Below, piece after piece: positions 17,458 through 26,843 of a stretch of DNA of 64,000 nt (position 1 is its first letter; every line of letters starts with the position of its first letter). This DNA is from Candidatus Zixiibacteriota bacterium. GTDB lineage: Bacteria > Zixibacteria > MSB-5A5 > GN15 > JACZUZ01. A program made the position numbers and the translations under genes. Below the pieces are notes generated by a model. The model worked only from the letters and a program-made list of their open reading frames with translations. It made no database searches and was not told where the DNA came from. The DNA is taken from positions 271,730 to 335,729 of the forward strand of contig JAJRPJ010000008.1 of assembly GCA_024280835.1 (NCBI GenBank), written 5' to 3'.

Positions 17458-20187
17458 TCAACGCGAGGCGCTGTTATTGGCTTTGATAGCGTTAAGAACT
17501 TTTTCTGCGGTTATTGGCAACGACATTACGCGGGCGCCGACTGCATCGTCAATGGCATTGGCAATCGCTCCCATCACTGGCAGAATACTACCTTCGCCAA
17601 CTTCTTTGGCGCCAAACGGTCCATTGGGATCGACGACATCGACGGTGGTTGAATGGATTCTTGGAATGTCGGCGATTGTCGGCAGGATGTAGTCATGGAA
17701 ATTGGGATTGCGCAAGTAGCCGTCTTTCTGCTCAACGCTTTCCATCAGGGTTTCACCGACTCCCATCACGATTGAGCCTTCGACTTGGCCATGGAAAGTA
17801 ATCGGATTGATAACTGTGCCTGAATCGTGAGCGGCGTAGACATCATCAACTGTCACAACACCAGTCTTGGGATCGACAGTTACTTCAGCGACCATCGCGC
17901 AAAAACTGTAGGCAGGTGAGGTTCCCACTGCCGCGCCTTTGTAGGCACCGCCAAGTTTTGGTGGATTGTAGGTTCCAATGCCGATTAGAGGTCCGCGCCT
18001 GCGGAAGTATTTTAAGGTCAATTCTGCGAATGACATTTCCGTTGTACCATCAGAAACAATGTTCCGCTTGAACTTTAACTCTGTTGCATCTGCAGAGACT
18101 TGCTCTTTCCAGAATTTTGTTAGGATACGTTTGATATCTTCACCTGCGTCGATGACAGCATTGCCGGCCATGAATGTCACGCGCGAAGAGTAGGAACCCA
18201 AGTCAGTAGGAGTGATTGCCGAGTCCGATGAGAAGATAGTGACACGTTCATAATCTATGCCAAGAGCTTCGGCGGCGATTTGCGAGAGTACTGTGTCGGA
18301 ACCTTGTCCTATTTCTGAGGCGCCGGTGTAGAGGAAGACACGTTCACCGTCTTCACCGACGCGAATATTGCAAGCCGAATGTGGAAAGTCTCCACGGATA
18401 ATTGGATAGCCTGCGCCAGAGACAAAACTTCCCAAACCGACACCAATACCTTTACCGAATGGCAACTTGCCGAATTTGCTTTCGAAGTTTGACATTTCGA
18501 CGGCCTCGTCGAGACAGTCTTCGAGCCCACAGCTTGTGACTTGGAGTTCGTTGATTGTCTTGTAGTTTTCATAGACAAGGTTCCGCCTGCGCAATTCGAT
18601 TGGTGAGATATCAAGCTCTTTGGCGGCCATATCCAAATGTGATTCGAGAGCGAAACGCGGTTGGGGGGTGCCATTGCCACGCATGGCGCCGCATGACGGT
18701 AAGTTTGTGCAGATTCGTTGGGCGTCGAATTTGAAGTTTGGTAGACGGTAGAGAATCGGAAGCAAGTTTCCAGAGTAGTATGACGTTATTATTCCGTAGC
18801 TGGTGTAAGCGCCGCCTTCAAGAGTGACCTCTTCGTGCGTGGCTAATAGTGAGCCGTCTTTGTTGAACGCAGATTTTAGGCGCACTGTTTGGGCGTGCCT
18901 ACCTCGCCCATGATGGAAAACTTGCTTACGGTCCATGGTCATCATCACGGGGCGTTTTAGTTTACGCGAAGCAATAACACTCAGAAATTCGAGCTTGGTG
19001 GTTTCGGCTTTGCCGCCAAAGCCGCCACCGAGAGCTGGGCGAATTACACGCAACTTACTTTGTGGGATATCGAGAACGCGCGCCAGTTGCACTTGCACTA
19101 GGTGCGGATTTTGATTGGCGGTCCAGACGTTTATGAGGTCGCCCTCCTCCATTGCCAGCGCCGCTTGCGGCTCTAAGAACGCCTGATGGATTTTTTGTCC
19201 TTGAAAAGTGTCTTCGCGAACATAGTGCGCGGATTTGAAGGCTGCTTCGACATCACCGAAGTTCTGATGTATATCAGTGTTGACATTGCCTTTGAACTCC
19301 TCATGCAATTCTGGCGCTGAATCGGCTCGCGCATCTGCGGCATTGAAGACACCTTGCAGAGGTTCATATTCAACGCGCACATTGTCGGCGGCGATTTCTG
19401 CTGTGCGTCTGTCTGTAGCGAAGACTGCGGCAACAGGCTCTCCGACGTGCCGAACAATATCCAATGGCAAAATTGTTTCGTCATACCGCGCAGGTGTCAC
19501 GCCATATTTGATTTGCGGAACATCTTTAGCGGTTAGCCCTAGTAAAACGTGCTCATCGGACAGCGCTTCGGTGAGATCAATGCTTTTTATGCGCGCATAC
19601 GGGTATGGGCTCTTGACTAATGCTCCATAGAGCATGTTAGGGAAATGGAAGTCGGCAGTGAAGCGCGCTTTGCCTGTGAGTTTGTCGAGAATGTCTTTGC
19701 GCATCACTGGTTGACCGACAACATCGTGCCTGTCGGAGCCTGATGTTTGATGTTCTTCGTTTTGTAGCGCGGCAATCATGCGCACATAGCCTGTGCAGCG
19801 GCAGATGGGACCAGACAGTGTCTCTTCAATTTTTTCGACAGATGGGTTCGCATCCTTGTCAATCAAGGCCGCTGAGCTAACAACTGCGCCCGATGCGCAA
19901 AAGCCACATTGGAAGGCGCCATGTTTTGCGAAGCGTTCGATGACTGGACTTTCGATACCTTCGACGGTTGTGATTTCACCGCCATCGACTTCGACTGCGA
20001 GAGTTAGGCAGCTATTAACTGTTTCACCGTCGAGTAAACATGTGCAGGCGCCACAGTCACCTGTGTCACATCCGCGTTTTGAGCCAGTTAAGTGTAATCT
20101 GTCTCTGAGTAAGTCAAGCACGGTTTCATTGACATCGACTATCAGATTGTGCTTTTGCTTATTGATGATGACTTTAATTTCAGGCAT
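17458..20187 (-). CDS. Xanthine-oxidase-family molybdenum hydroxylase, fused 2x[2Fe-2S] and Moco subunit
   Basis: A 909-residue chain. Residues 1-75 are a plant-type ferredoxin domain with Cys40, 45, 48 and 60; residues 75-150 are the second cluster domain with Cys94, 97, 129 and 131. The rest is the Moco subunit, with GGGFGGKAETTK, EIGQGSDTVLSQIA and the catalytic glutamate in GAKEVGEGSILP. This domain order and length resemble Desulfovibrio aldehyde oxidoreductase (Mop) and E. coli XdhD. The start is ATG 20187 with GGAGG 6 nt upstream, overlapping the FAD subunit gene by 8 bp. Context in a benzoyl-CoA operon suggests a 4-hydroxybenzoyl-CoA reductase-like or aromatic hydroxylase role, but canonical HcrA and HcrC are separate proteins. 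Substrate cannot be read from sequence. Confidence 0.85.
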   Translation of the reverse strand: MPEIKVIINKQKHNLIVDVNETVLDLLRDRLHLTGSKRGCDTGDCGACTCLLDGETVNSCLTLAVEVDGGEITTVEGIESPVIERFAKHGAFQCGFCASGAVVSSAALIDKDANPSVEKIEETLSGPICRCTGYVRMIAALQNEEHQTSGSDRHDVVGQPVMRKDILDKLTGKARFTADFHFPNMLYGALVKSPYPYARIKSIDLTEALSDEHVLLGLTAKDVPQIKYGVTPARYDETILPLDIVRHVGEPVAAVFATDRRTAEIAADNVRVEYEPLQGVFNAADARADSAPELHEEFKGNVNTDIHQNFGDVEAAFKSAHYVREDTFQGQKIHQAFLEPQAALAMEEGDLINVWTANQNPHLVQVQLARVLDIPQSKLRVIRPALGGGFGGKAETTKLEFLSVIASRKLKRPVMMTMDRKQVFHHGRGRHAQTVRLKSAFNKDGSLLATHEEVTLEGGAYTSYGIITSYYSGNLLPILYRLPNFKFDAQRICTNLPSCGAMRGNGTPQPRFALESHLDMAAKELDISPIELRRRNLVYENYKTINELQVTSCGLEDCLDEAVEMSNFESKFGKLPFGKGIGVGLGSFVSGAGYPIIRGDFPHSACNIRVGEDGERVFLYTGASEIGQGSDTVLSQIAAEALGIDYERVTIFSSDSAITPTDLGSYSSRVTFMAGNAVIDAGEDIKRILTKFWKEQVSADATELKFKRNIVSDGTTEMSFAELTLKYFRRRGPLIGIGTYNPPKLGGAYKGAAVGTSPAYSFCAMVAEVTVDPKTGVVTVDDVYAAHDSGTVINPITFHGQVEGSIVMGVGETLMESVEQKDGYLRNPNFHDYILPTIADIPRIHSTTVDVVDPNGPFGAKEVGEGSILPVMGAIANAIDDAVGARVMSLPITAEKVLNAIKANNSASR

Positions 20188-21049
20188 CAGCGCCTCCTTG
20201 TAAACGAAGTAACGCTGTTTCACAGGCGCGAATCACACCGACCTGCGCCAGTTCGAGACGATACTCAGCGCTACCACGAATATCTGAAATTGGCGAGAGA
20301 TGTTCGACAACTTGCTTCGCTACACGCTCCCACTGCTCAGTGTTTGCCTTCTGGCCTTTAACCATGAGATCATTTGTTTCTAACAGTAGAGGTGTTCCCG
20401 AAGCTGCTGTTACTGCAATTTTGAGAGTTGCAATTGACTCACCGTCCATCTCCAAAGCGCAAGCGACACCCACAATGGCAATATTGACTACTTTGCGTGG
20501 TCCGAATTTGATGTATGAGGTTCCGCGATTCTTGGCTCGACAAGTGACACTAACCAATAGTTCATCATGTTTCAATTGAGTTTTCCGTGGGCCTGTGAAG
20601 AAATCTACCAACGGTATTTTGCGCTCACCGTTTGAGCCAGTTATGACCGCGACTGCGTCATTGACTAATAGAATCGGCGGGATGTCCGCACAGGCCGCCG
20701 CAGTGCAAAGATTGCCTCCGACTGTGGCGCGATTGCGAATTTGCTGATTGGCCATATTGCGAACCATATCGGTAAATCCTGGATTAGTAGCGCTTAATTC
20801 GGAGCGTTCGATTTGGGTGACAGTGACACCTGCGCCTAGCGCTACGGCATCTCCGTCAAACGAGATTTGTTTTAGTTCGCTGAGGCGCCTGAGTGAGACA
20901 AGAGATGCAGGCGCGGCGCGGCCTTCTTTCATCATCACTACCAAGTCTGTCCCACCAGCGAGCGGAACTGCCCCTGTGGTTTTCTTTAGAGCCGTCAGCG
21001 CTTCGGCCAGCGTTGCAGGAGCTGTGTATTCTAGTGGAGGTATATACAT
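20180..21049 (-). CDS. Molybdenum hydroxylase FAD-binding (medium) subunit
   Basis: A 289-residue protein of the CO-dehydrogenase/xanthine-oxidase flavoprotein family. FAD contacts are in VPLAGGTDLVVMMK and ATVGGNLCTAAACADIPP; the C-terminal CO_deh_flav_C domain follows. It passes electrons between the 2Fe-2S domains of its partner and an external carrier. The family's HcrB branch (4-hydroxybenzoyl-CoA reductase) has an inserted loop of about 40 residues with four cysteines for a [4Fe-4S] cluster; here only Cys-Thr-Ala-Ala-Ala-Cys is seen and the length leaves no room for the loop. The gene is 30 bp after had and overlaps the Moco subunit. Confidence 0.88.
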   Translation of the reverse strand: MYIPPLEYTAPATLAEALTALKKTTGAVPLAGGTDLVVMMKEGRAAPASLVSLRRLSELKQISFDGDAVALGAGVTVTQIERSELSATNPGFTDMVRNMANQQIRNRATVGGNLCTAAACADIPPILLVNDAVAVITGSNGERKIPLVDFFTGPRKTQLKHDELLVSVTCRAKNRGTSYIKFGPRKVVNIAIVGVACALEMDGESIATLKIAVTAASGTPLLLETNDLMVKGQKANTEQWERVAKQVVEHLSPISDIRGSAEYRLELAQVGVIRACETALLRLQGGADA

Positions 21050-21079
21050 AGTATCGTGGTTGCTTTTGTTTCTGCTATT

Positions 21080-22177
21080 CTACATTTCAATTATTGAACG
21101 CAGGCCTTTTCCTGCTCTCAGGAGATCAAAGGCGTCGTTGATTTTCTCAAGTCCAAATCTAGCTGTCACTAGGTCTGTGATTTTGATTTTCCCGAGACGG
21201 CAAAGTTCAATTAGTTTTGGATAGTCTACAGGACGGCAGCCCAGGGAGCCGACGATTTCCATTTCGCGATACATGATTCGCCCAGCGTTGAGTTTGATGT
21301 CAGCGCTGGTAAAACCAAGCACGACCAAACGTCCGCCTGTTCGTAGTGATTTGAAGGCAGTCTCTATTGTTACGGGGTTACCGATAGCTTCGATTGCGAC
21401 ATCGGCTCCGCCACCCGTTAACTTGCGGACTGTCTTGGGCCAATTCTCATCTTCTTGCGCATTGATAGTGACATCAGCTCCAAAATTTTTGGCCCACTCG
21501 AGTTTTTCATTTGAGATATCAACGGCAATCACCGAGCCGCCAACCGCGCAGGCAACTTGGACGACATTGATTCCTACTCCACCACAACCAAGGACGACAA
21601 CTGTGTCACCTGGTCTGACATTGGCGCGGTTTTTGACTGCATGAAATGGTGTCGAAACCGCATCGGCGATTATTGAACCTTCATTGAGTGGAATTTCATC
21701 TGGTAGATGAAAAGTATCTTTCGCTGGAGCGACAAGATATTCTGCATAGGCGCCGTCGACATTATTGCCGAACATGATATTGTTTTCGCAAATGTTTTCC
21801 CGGCCAGTTCGGCAGGCTTCACAGGCGCCACAGGTCAAGACGGCGGGTAGCAAGACTCGATCGCCTTCTTTGAATCCTGATGCGCCTTGTCCGACTCCTG
21901 CTACTATACCTGATGGTTCGTGACCGAGAATCAGTGGTGGTTTTTTGAATGTCGGCACACCATGATCGATATAGTGCATATCGGTGTGACAAACTCCACA
22001 AGCGGCAATCTTGATTAATAATTCACCTGAGCCTGGTTCTGGACGGGGAACTTCCTCAACGACCAACGGCTGGTTAGGGCCATAGAAAACGGCGGCTTTC
22101 ATGGTTGCTTTTCTTGTAGCGCTCTTGTGCGCTGTTTTTGTATTGGATTCGGAAGTTAAAGTTTTCTCTGACATCAT
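21080..22177 (-). CDS. had: Zinc alcohol dehydrogenase, probable 6-hydroxycyclohex-1-ene-1-carbonyl-CoA dehydrogenase
   Basis: A 365-residue medium-chain dehydrogenase. The catalytic zinc site is in [13 protein letters not shown] and GHEPSG, the structural zinc site in [15 protein letters not shown], and the NAD-binding motif in [16 protein letters not shown]. In the benzoyl-CoA pathway Had oxidises the alcohol formed by diene hydration to the 6-oxo compound. The specific assignment rests on position between benzoyl-CoA reductase genes and dch/oah homologues. The conserved fold starts at Met26 (22102), but AGAGG stands just before the paired ATGs at 22177/22174, so a 25-residue N-terminal extension is likely real. 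A generic alcohol dehydrogenase is the alternative. Confidence 0.8.
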   Translation of the reverse strand: MMSEKTLTSESNTKTAHKSATRKATMKAAVFYGPNQPLVVEEVPRPEPGSGELLIKIAACGVCHTDMHYIDHGVPTFKKPPLILGHEPSGIVAGVGQGASGFKEGDRVLLPAVLTCGACEACRTGRENICENNIMFGNNVDGAYAEYLVAPAKDTFHLPDEIPLNEGSIIADAVSTPFHAVKNRANVRPGDTVVVLGCGGVGINVVQVACAVGGSVIAVDISNEKLEWAKNFGADVTINAQEDENWPKTVRKLTGGGADVAIEAIGNPVTIETAFKSLRTGGRLVVLGFTSADIKLNAGRIMYREMEIVGSLGCRPVDYPKLIELCRLGKIKITDLVTARFGLEKINDAFDLLRAGKGLRSIIEM

Positions 22178-22220
22178 GACCTCTATATGCGAAATAGTAT
22201 TGTAAAATAGATTGCTATAG

Positions 22221-22508
22221 TTAATCTGTCCTGGCTCTGGTGAAAATCATCATTGTTTGATCTGTTTCGTTATCAAAACACAATGTGCAGCCATCGCAAT
22301 TCAAATCTTTCAAGGGCACTGTCTTGACCTCTAAACCTAGGAAGCCATAAGTCTCCAGCGCTTCTTTTAATCTATCTCCAGAGCATGAGAATTGCTGTTT
22401 CCAACCGTCCTCGCTTGGTGTCGTTGGATGACATGGCAGAGAGTTATCTCGAGCGCGTTCGGTCGCATGACTTTCGCCGTCGGCGTCTTGTTTTGGATCC
22501 GCAATCAC
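22221..22508 (-). CDS. Small cysteine-rich protein of unknown function in the benzoyl-CoA operon
   Basis: I do not recognise this 95-residue protein. It starts at a GTG 14 bp after the reductase ATPase gene and ends 43 bp before had, all on one strand. Five cysteines are present: one in NSLPCHP, one in FSCSGD and three in [11 protein letters not shown] (C-x2-C-x2-C). The middle ([20 protein letters not shown]) looks like a helix-strand unit. The cysteine cluster could bind iron or zinc or act as a thiol switch; that is inference. It does not have the spacing of a 2x[4Fe-4S] ferredoxin, so it is not an obvious electron donor for the reductase. Confidence 0.55.
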   Translation of the reverse strand: MIADPKQDADGESHATERARDNSLPCHPTTPSEDGWKQQFSCSGDRLKEALETYGFLGLEVKTVPLKDLNCDGCTLCFDNETDQTMMIFTRARTD

Positions 22509-22522
22509 TGCTGCCTCACTAC

Positions 22523-23344
22523 TTAGATATTTGCCTCTAGCGCATGTTCTTCTGCTATTTTTTTTAGGCGCCTCTGACCCAAAATTGCAGCCCCGAAAGC
22601 AGTCACAAATTGAACTATTTCATCGGCTGGCACGTTGACCTTGACATCCACCTGCTTGTCGATCGACTCGGCCATCGCTTCGAAACGCAAGATGCCGCCG
22701 ATGAGTGTGAACTCGGGTTCGGCTTTGATACGTCTGAGCAATTGCAGGCAACGTTCAACAAGTGATGTTATAGCGCCGAGCATGATATCCGCTGGTGGTG
22801 TGCCTAATGAGAGATGGTTGATAACTTCTGATTCGGCAAAGACCGCGCAGACTCCCGAAATCGGAACTGGCTCGCGTGAGGTTGAAAGAAGAGGGCCGAT
22901 TTCTTCAGTAGCGAATCCCATATAGCGTGCGGTTTTTTCTAAGAATGCTCCAGTTCCTGCGGCGCATTTGTCGTTCAAGCGAAATGACGAGACTTTCGAA
23001 TTCTCATCGACGCGACTGGCTTTCATCGTTTGCCCACCAACATCCAGTACGCTGCGTGTGCCTGGAAACAAATATCCCGCTCCGCGAGCGCTAGCGGTTA
23101 GGTCGGTAACGTGCACGTCCTTAAAAGTAACTTGATGCCGTCCAATTCCTGTCGCGACAACATAGTTGACTTCTTCGCGCTTGATCCCCGCCTGTTGCAA
23201 ACAATGTTCAAGAGCGCTTGTGGCGACTTGGAGAAGTTTGAAACCAGTGGGTCTGAGTTCGCGCGCTAGGATTTCTCCTTGCTCATTGACTAGGACAACT
23301 TTGGTGTAAGTTGATCCGACATCTATTCCCGCAGTTATGCTCAT
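22523..23344 (-). CDS. bcrD: Benzoyl-CoA reductase ATPase subunit (BadF/BadG/BcrA/BcrD family)
   Basis: A 273-residue ASKHA-fold ATPase. Phosphate-binding motifs are AGIDVGSTYTKVVLV and LDVGGQTMKASRV. Cys127 ([12 protein letters not shown]) and Cys166 (SGVCAVFAESEV) are the ligands that, in family members such as HgdC, hold one [4Fe-4S] cluster between two subunits. ATP hydrolysis here drives electrons to the catalytic subunits for ring reduction. The second ATPase gene lies 59 bp upstream with the same length, so the pair forms the heterodimeric activase. Both being ~270 residues fits the Azoarcus BzdP/BzdQ type; Thauera BcrA is ~440. Which of the two is A and which D is not certain. Confidence 0.88.
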   Translation of the reverse strand: MSITAGIDVGSTYTKVVLVNEQGEILARELRPTGFKLLQVATSALEHCLQQAGIKREEVNYVVATGIGRHQVTFKDVHVTDLTASARGAGYLFPGTRSVLDVGGQTMKASRVDENSKVSSFRLNDKCAAGTGAFLEKTARYMGFATEEIGPLLSTSREPVPISGVCAVFAESEVINHLSLGTPPADIMLGAITSLVERCLQLLRRIKAEPEFTLIGGILRFEAMAESIDKQVDVKVNVPADEIVQFVTAFGAAILGQRRLKKIAEEHALEANI

Positions 23345-23363
23345 GGGCTAACTCTCATTTCGT

Positions 23364-23394
23364 CTATGTGACTCATAGTCTATGTAAGTCATAG
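23364..23394 (-). repeat. Two tandem 15-bp imperfect palindromes between the ATPase subunit genes
   Basis: CTATGTGACTCATAG (23364-23378) and CTATGTAAGTCATAG (23380-23394), each with 5-bp arms CTATG/CATAG around a 5-bp centre, one base apart. Together they fill half of the 59-bp gap. Could be a protein site or small mRNA hairpins. Confidence 0.7.
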
Positions 23395-23403
23395 TGATAT
23401 TGT

Positions 23404-24225
23404 CTAGGCCGATTTCTCAGCAGATTCTTGTGGACTGCGGCGACTCTCTAGAATATGGTCAAGAGCGAACAACGCCGCTCCTAGCGCGCCCATGTAATGG
23501 GAGTCGTCGCTAACATTAACCTTTAGTTCCAGCCTGTCTTCAAGCGCTTGCACCATGCCAGTATTCTTTGTGACACCGCCAGTGAATGTGACTTCGCTTT
23601 CAATTCCGACTCGGCGCAATAGGGCCGCTGAACGTGTGGCCATCGACTGGTGTACGCCCCAGAGAATGTCCTCGATTTTCTTGCCTTTCCCGAGCCAGGA
23701 AAGAACTTCGGATTCGGCGAAGACTGTGCAGGTTGTGCTTATACGCACTGGGTGTTTGTGACGGAGCGCCGTTGGGCCGAGTTGATCAAGCGGAATATCC
23801 AAAGCGGCGGCGGCGGCTCCCAAGAACCTGCCAGTACCTGCGGCGCATTTGTCGTTCATGCAAAAATCCAATATCTCGCCTGTTGGACTGACCCGAATCG
23901 CTTTGGTGTCTTGTCCGCCCATATCGACAACTGTGCGCGTATTGGGAAACATCTTCACCGCGCCTCGTCCGTGACAACTGATCTCTGTCACTTGGGCATT
24001 ACCGAATGTCACTCGGTAACGACCGTAGCCTGTTCCGATGACATATTCGATTTCCTGCTCGCTGAGTCCCGCATCTTCGCGGGCAGAGTTGAATGAGTTT
24101 TGCGCCGCCAAGACTACATTCGCGCCTGTGTCAATCAAGGCACGGCTAACGATTGTGCCTTCCTCGTTAACAATGACTGCTTTGGTTTGTGTTGAGCCGA
24201 CATCGACTCCCGCTGAATAGGCCAT
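23404..24225 (-). CDS. bcrA: Benzoyl-CoA reductase ATPase subunit (BadF/BadG/BcrA/BcrD family)
   Basis: A 273-residue ASKHA ATPase, paralogue of the next gene. Motifs are [28 protein letters not shown], Cys127 in [12 protein letters not shown] and Cys166 in [12 protein letters not shown], with [10 protein letters not shown] near the C terminus. It is the second half of the ATP-driven electron activase of class I benzoyl-CoA reductase. The start is ATG 24225, preceded by AAGGA; a longer frame to 24315 would overlap the B subunit gene and adds no conserved sequence. Retained Gln and Asp in GGQDTKA make this the more canonical of the two ATPases. 2-hydroxyacyl-CoA dehydratase activators share the fold but work as homodimers. 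Confidence 0.88.
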   Translation of the reverse strand: MAYSAGVDVGSTQTKAVIVNEEGTIVSRALIDTGANVVLAAQNSFNSAREDAGLSEQEIEYVIGTGYGRYRVTFGNAQVTEISCHGRGAVKMFPNTRTVVDMGGQDTKAIRVSPTGEILDFCMNDKCAAGTGRFLGAAAAALDIPLDQLGPTALRHKHPVRISTTCTVFAESEVLSWLGKGKKIEDILWGVHQSMATRSAALLRRVGIESEVTFTGGVTKNTGMVQALEDRLELKVNVSDDSHYMGALGAALFALDHILESRRSPQESAEKSA

Positions 24226-24256
24226 GTTCGTATTCCTTATTATCCGTCTTATCTTC

Positions 24257-25606
24257 TTAGGCTGATTGTGTGTGGCGCCTTCGTGAGGCCAACCCTTCGA
24301 AGAAGGCATCGACACGGTTTTTCATTTGCGCTTCGGAGACAACGCGTCTGTCCATCATATCTGACTCCAAAAACAGTGTTGCAATGTCATGTTTGTCGGT
24401 GAGATAGCGTCTACCATCGGCCAGACCAGTTGAAACTGTACGGCAACTTTTGATAGGATGATAGATGACACCATCGACAGAGTAGTCTTTGAGCATGCCT
24501 TCTATTGCGCGATCTTGATGGAACATGCTGTCCATGGCGTCACGCACGCTGACCAAAGTTCCTTCAGCGAGACTAGCGATTGGGTTTTTCAAGTCATATT
24601 CGAAACCACAATTGGCTCCACCTGAGGCGAACCATAAATATGTTGAGTGAATGAATGTGCCTCCCCAGTCGCTGAATAACTCGTTGAATCTGCGGAAGAT
24701 TGGGTAGCATGGCACACCGACAAACACTAAGCGATATTTTTCGTCGGTGATGGCGCCAATTCCGTGTTCGGCTTTGTATTCCATCTCTTTGACTAGTTCT
24801 TTGAAATATGTAGCGCCCGCTTCATCTCCACGGAAACCATTGGCGACACCAAGATAGATTGTGCCGTCGGTTAGCGCGTTGAAGAGTGAGGGTTTGTTTT
24901 TGTTTAGTTCGAGAATCCGTTTCCAACTGACACTGATGTCATTGGCATAGCCCATGATTTGGCGGAGTTTGTCGATGTCGAATTTCTTGCCAGTTACTTT
25001 TTCGCAGAGCTTGATTAGCTCATGGATCTGGGCTTCGACATAGCGTCTGTCATTTTCAAAGTGACCTGAACTGGTGTTGGCCATGTCATGGACATCACGT
25101 GAGCCAGGAACATCAATTGTGAATACTGGAATATCGTACATGCGCTCCCAGATTTCAGCCCATTTGACATATGTGTTGCAGGCATTAGTATAAACCGCTA
25201 GTGACGGTTTTGGGATTTTGCCCATAGGATGCTCACCGCCGCGCAACTGGACAGCAACATCGGCTTTGACATATCCGCAAATATCTGGCGAGTAGCCATA
25301 GTCCTCGGCTTCGCTGAGTAATTCATGCGAGACACGACGGACTGCGGTTTGCAGTGAATTGATTTCTGGGAAGACCACCGGCAAATCAAATGTCTTGAGG
25401 ATTTCGTTGAAACTACCCATGACGAAGACATAGGCCGATTGTCCACCTGATTCGGCGGTTTGGTTTAGCTCTTCAAACCATTGACGAAACAATTGTGCGC
25501 CGTCACGATTCCCACGTCCGACTATGCCGTCTATGGCTCCATCGACTTTGGCTTTGGCCCTGTCTTTGTCTCTGGCTTCCGTTGTACCGTCATTCTTATT
25601 TGTCAT
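24257..25606 (-). CDS. bcrB: Benzoyl-CoA reductase subunit B (HgdA/BcrB/BzdO family)
   Basis: A 449-residue catalytic-side subunit of the 2-hydroxyacyl-CoA dehydratase/benzoyl-CoA reductase family. Conserved pieces are [40 protein letters not shown] and the C-terminal cysteine box [17 protein letters not shown] (Cys388). With subunit C it binds [4Fe-4S] clusters and the aromatic CoA ester and carries out the two-electron ring reduction. ATG 25606 is preferred; a TTG at 25642 overlaps the subunit C stop. Length agrees with Azoarcus BzdO. The neighbouring pair of ATPase genes and dch/had/oah exclude a simple hydroxyglutaryl-CoA dehydratase reading. Confidence 0.88.
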   Translation of the reverse strand: MTNKNDGTTEARDKDRAKAKVDGAIDGIVGRGNRDGAQLFRQWFEELNQTAESGGQSAYVFVMGSFNEILKTFDLPVVFPEINSLQTAVRRVSHELLSEAEDYGYSPDICGYVKADVAVQLRGGEHPMGKIPKPSLAVYTNACNTYVKWAEIWERMYDIPVFTIDVPGSRDVHDMANTSSGHFENDRRYVEAQIHELIKLCEKVTGKKFDIDKLRQIMGYANDISVSWKRILELNKNKPSLFNALTDGTIYLGVANGFRGDEAGATYFKELVKEMEYKAEHGIGAITDEKYRLVFVGVPCYPIFRRFNELFSDWGGTFIHSTYLWFASGGANCGFEYDLKNPIASLAEGTLVSVRDAMDSMFHQDRAIEGMLKDYSVDGVIYHPIKSCRTVSTGLADGRRYLTDKHDIATLFLESDMMDRRVVSEAQMKNRVDAFFEGLASRRRHTQSA

Positions 25607-25638
25607 AATGTCTTGTTTCCTCTTGGGTTCAGCGCTAA

Positions 25639-26814
25639 TCAAGCAAAGAGAATGTTCTCAAGGAACGTCTCCACTTGCAAACCAATACCTTCAAATGACG
25701 TCATATTTTCTTCAAACTCACTGACGAAATATGGAATCCCTGCGTCATCGAGCGCGTGCGTATAGGCTACTTGTTCTTCGAGACCTGGTTCGCACATTTT
25801 TGCCGCAGCAACAATCACCGCTTCTGCGCGCGAATTGCGCACACGTTCCAGCAACATTTTCTCTTTGGGTTTCCTATTGTCGTGTTGCACAGGGCTATAT
25901 GACGAACGTTCAATATATGACTCGGAGAGATTCAAAACTGGGTCTCCTTGCGTTGGAACATCCTCAGTCATCCATCGCAAGCCAATTAGAAAGTCATCAT
26001 CAACGATATAGCATGACTGGCCGAGCATCCGCACCATATCCAGCGGTGGCTGCTCACAGAAAGCGCCCTCGAAGACGACACGGATTCTATCCTGCTGACG
26101 TCCTTCACGCTTTCGGATTTTCGGCAATATCCAGCGCATCAATTCATTGTGTTCTTCGCGTGGTAGTATTCCAGCTAGCGCCACCAAACAGTAGGCGTCC
26201 TCTGCGGAGATTAGCCAAGGTGTTTCACGTTTGATGTCATACAAATCACGAAGCAGTTCGCGGTTTTCATTGAAGACCTGGATGCTGTTACGAATATCGT
26301 CATCTGTTACTTTTGTCTTTGTAACTTCTGTAATCGTTTCTAGCAAGCGATTGTATTCGTCTTTCAAGTATTCAATGCTGTGGCCCGAATTTGGGTTTTG
26401 GGGTAGGTATAGAATCTGACACGGGTAGTCATGGTTGCGCCCCCAAATAGCAGCAAGGTTACGCGCAGCGTCACAAATTGGATGCGAAACGAACATATCC
26501 AGTTTGACATCTTTGTTGAGTGAAAGTTCTAGGGTCGTTTTGAGAATAGAGCAAAGGTATGATCCAAAATGCGAATCAGCATGCGAAGGATCTAGTGGAG
26601 CGCCACGCATTTTTAGCGGCAAGGCGCCAGCGGCATGGGCTAATTCTTCTGGGAAATAGACTTGGAAGTGCCCGATAACTTTTCCGCCTTGTTCACGCCA
26701 ACGCGCAACGGTCGGGAAGCTCGGGTCTTCGACTAACTCACGGCAGGCATAGAGCGCGTCGTCGAGGTCTTTGTTGCGCCACTCAGTAAAGACTGTTTTT
26801 GGGTCTGTTGACAT
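25639..26814 (-). CDS. bcrC: Benzoyl-CoA reductase subunit C (HgdB/BcrC/BzdN family)
   Basis: A 391-residue partner of subunit B. Family features are the ELAHAAGALPLKMRGAPL segment, Cys88 in SYLCSILK, Cys114 in SHPICDAARN, GAFCEQPPLDMVRMLG and the Cys of AAKMCEPG near residue 345; cysteines of this set ligate a [4Fe-4S] cluster. The size fits BzdN/BcrC (about 43 kDa). It is the first reductase gene, 29 bp after tetR, with AAGGA 13 nt before its ATG. The order C-B-A-D matches known class I reductase operons of Thauera, Rhodopseudomonas and Azoarcus. Confidence 0.88.
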   Translation of the reverse strand: MSTDPKTVFTEWRNKDLDDALYACRELVEDPSFPTVARWREQGGKVIGHFQVYFPEELAHAAGALPLKMRGAPLDPSHADSHFGSYLCSILKTTLELSLNKDVKLDMFVSHPICDAARNLAAIWGRNHDYPCQILYLPQNPNSGHSIEYLKDEYNRLLETITEVTKTKVTDDDIRNSIQVFNENRELLRDLYDIKRETPWLISAEDAYCLVALAGILPREEHNELMRWILPKIRKREGRQQDRIRVVFEGAFCEQPPLDMVRMLGQSCYIVDDDFLIGLRWMTEDVPTQGDPVLNLSESYIERSSYSPVQHDNRKPKEKMLLERVRNSRAEAVIVAAAKMCEPGLEEQVAYTHALDDAGIPYFVSEFEENMTSFEGIGLQVETFLENILFA

Positions 26815-26843
26815 ATATAGTGTAAATCCTTAGTTGAGATTCC

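Noticed and set aside
20500-20760. HcrB-type [4Fe-4S] loop in the FAD subunit
   Set aside because: Only two cysteines spaced C-x4-C occur in the region and the length leaves no room for the insertion.
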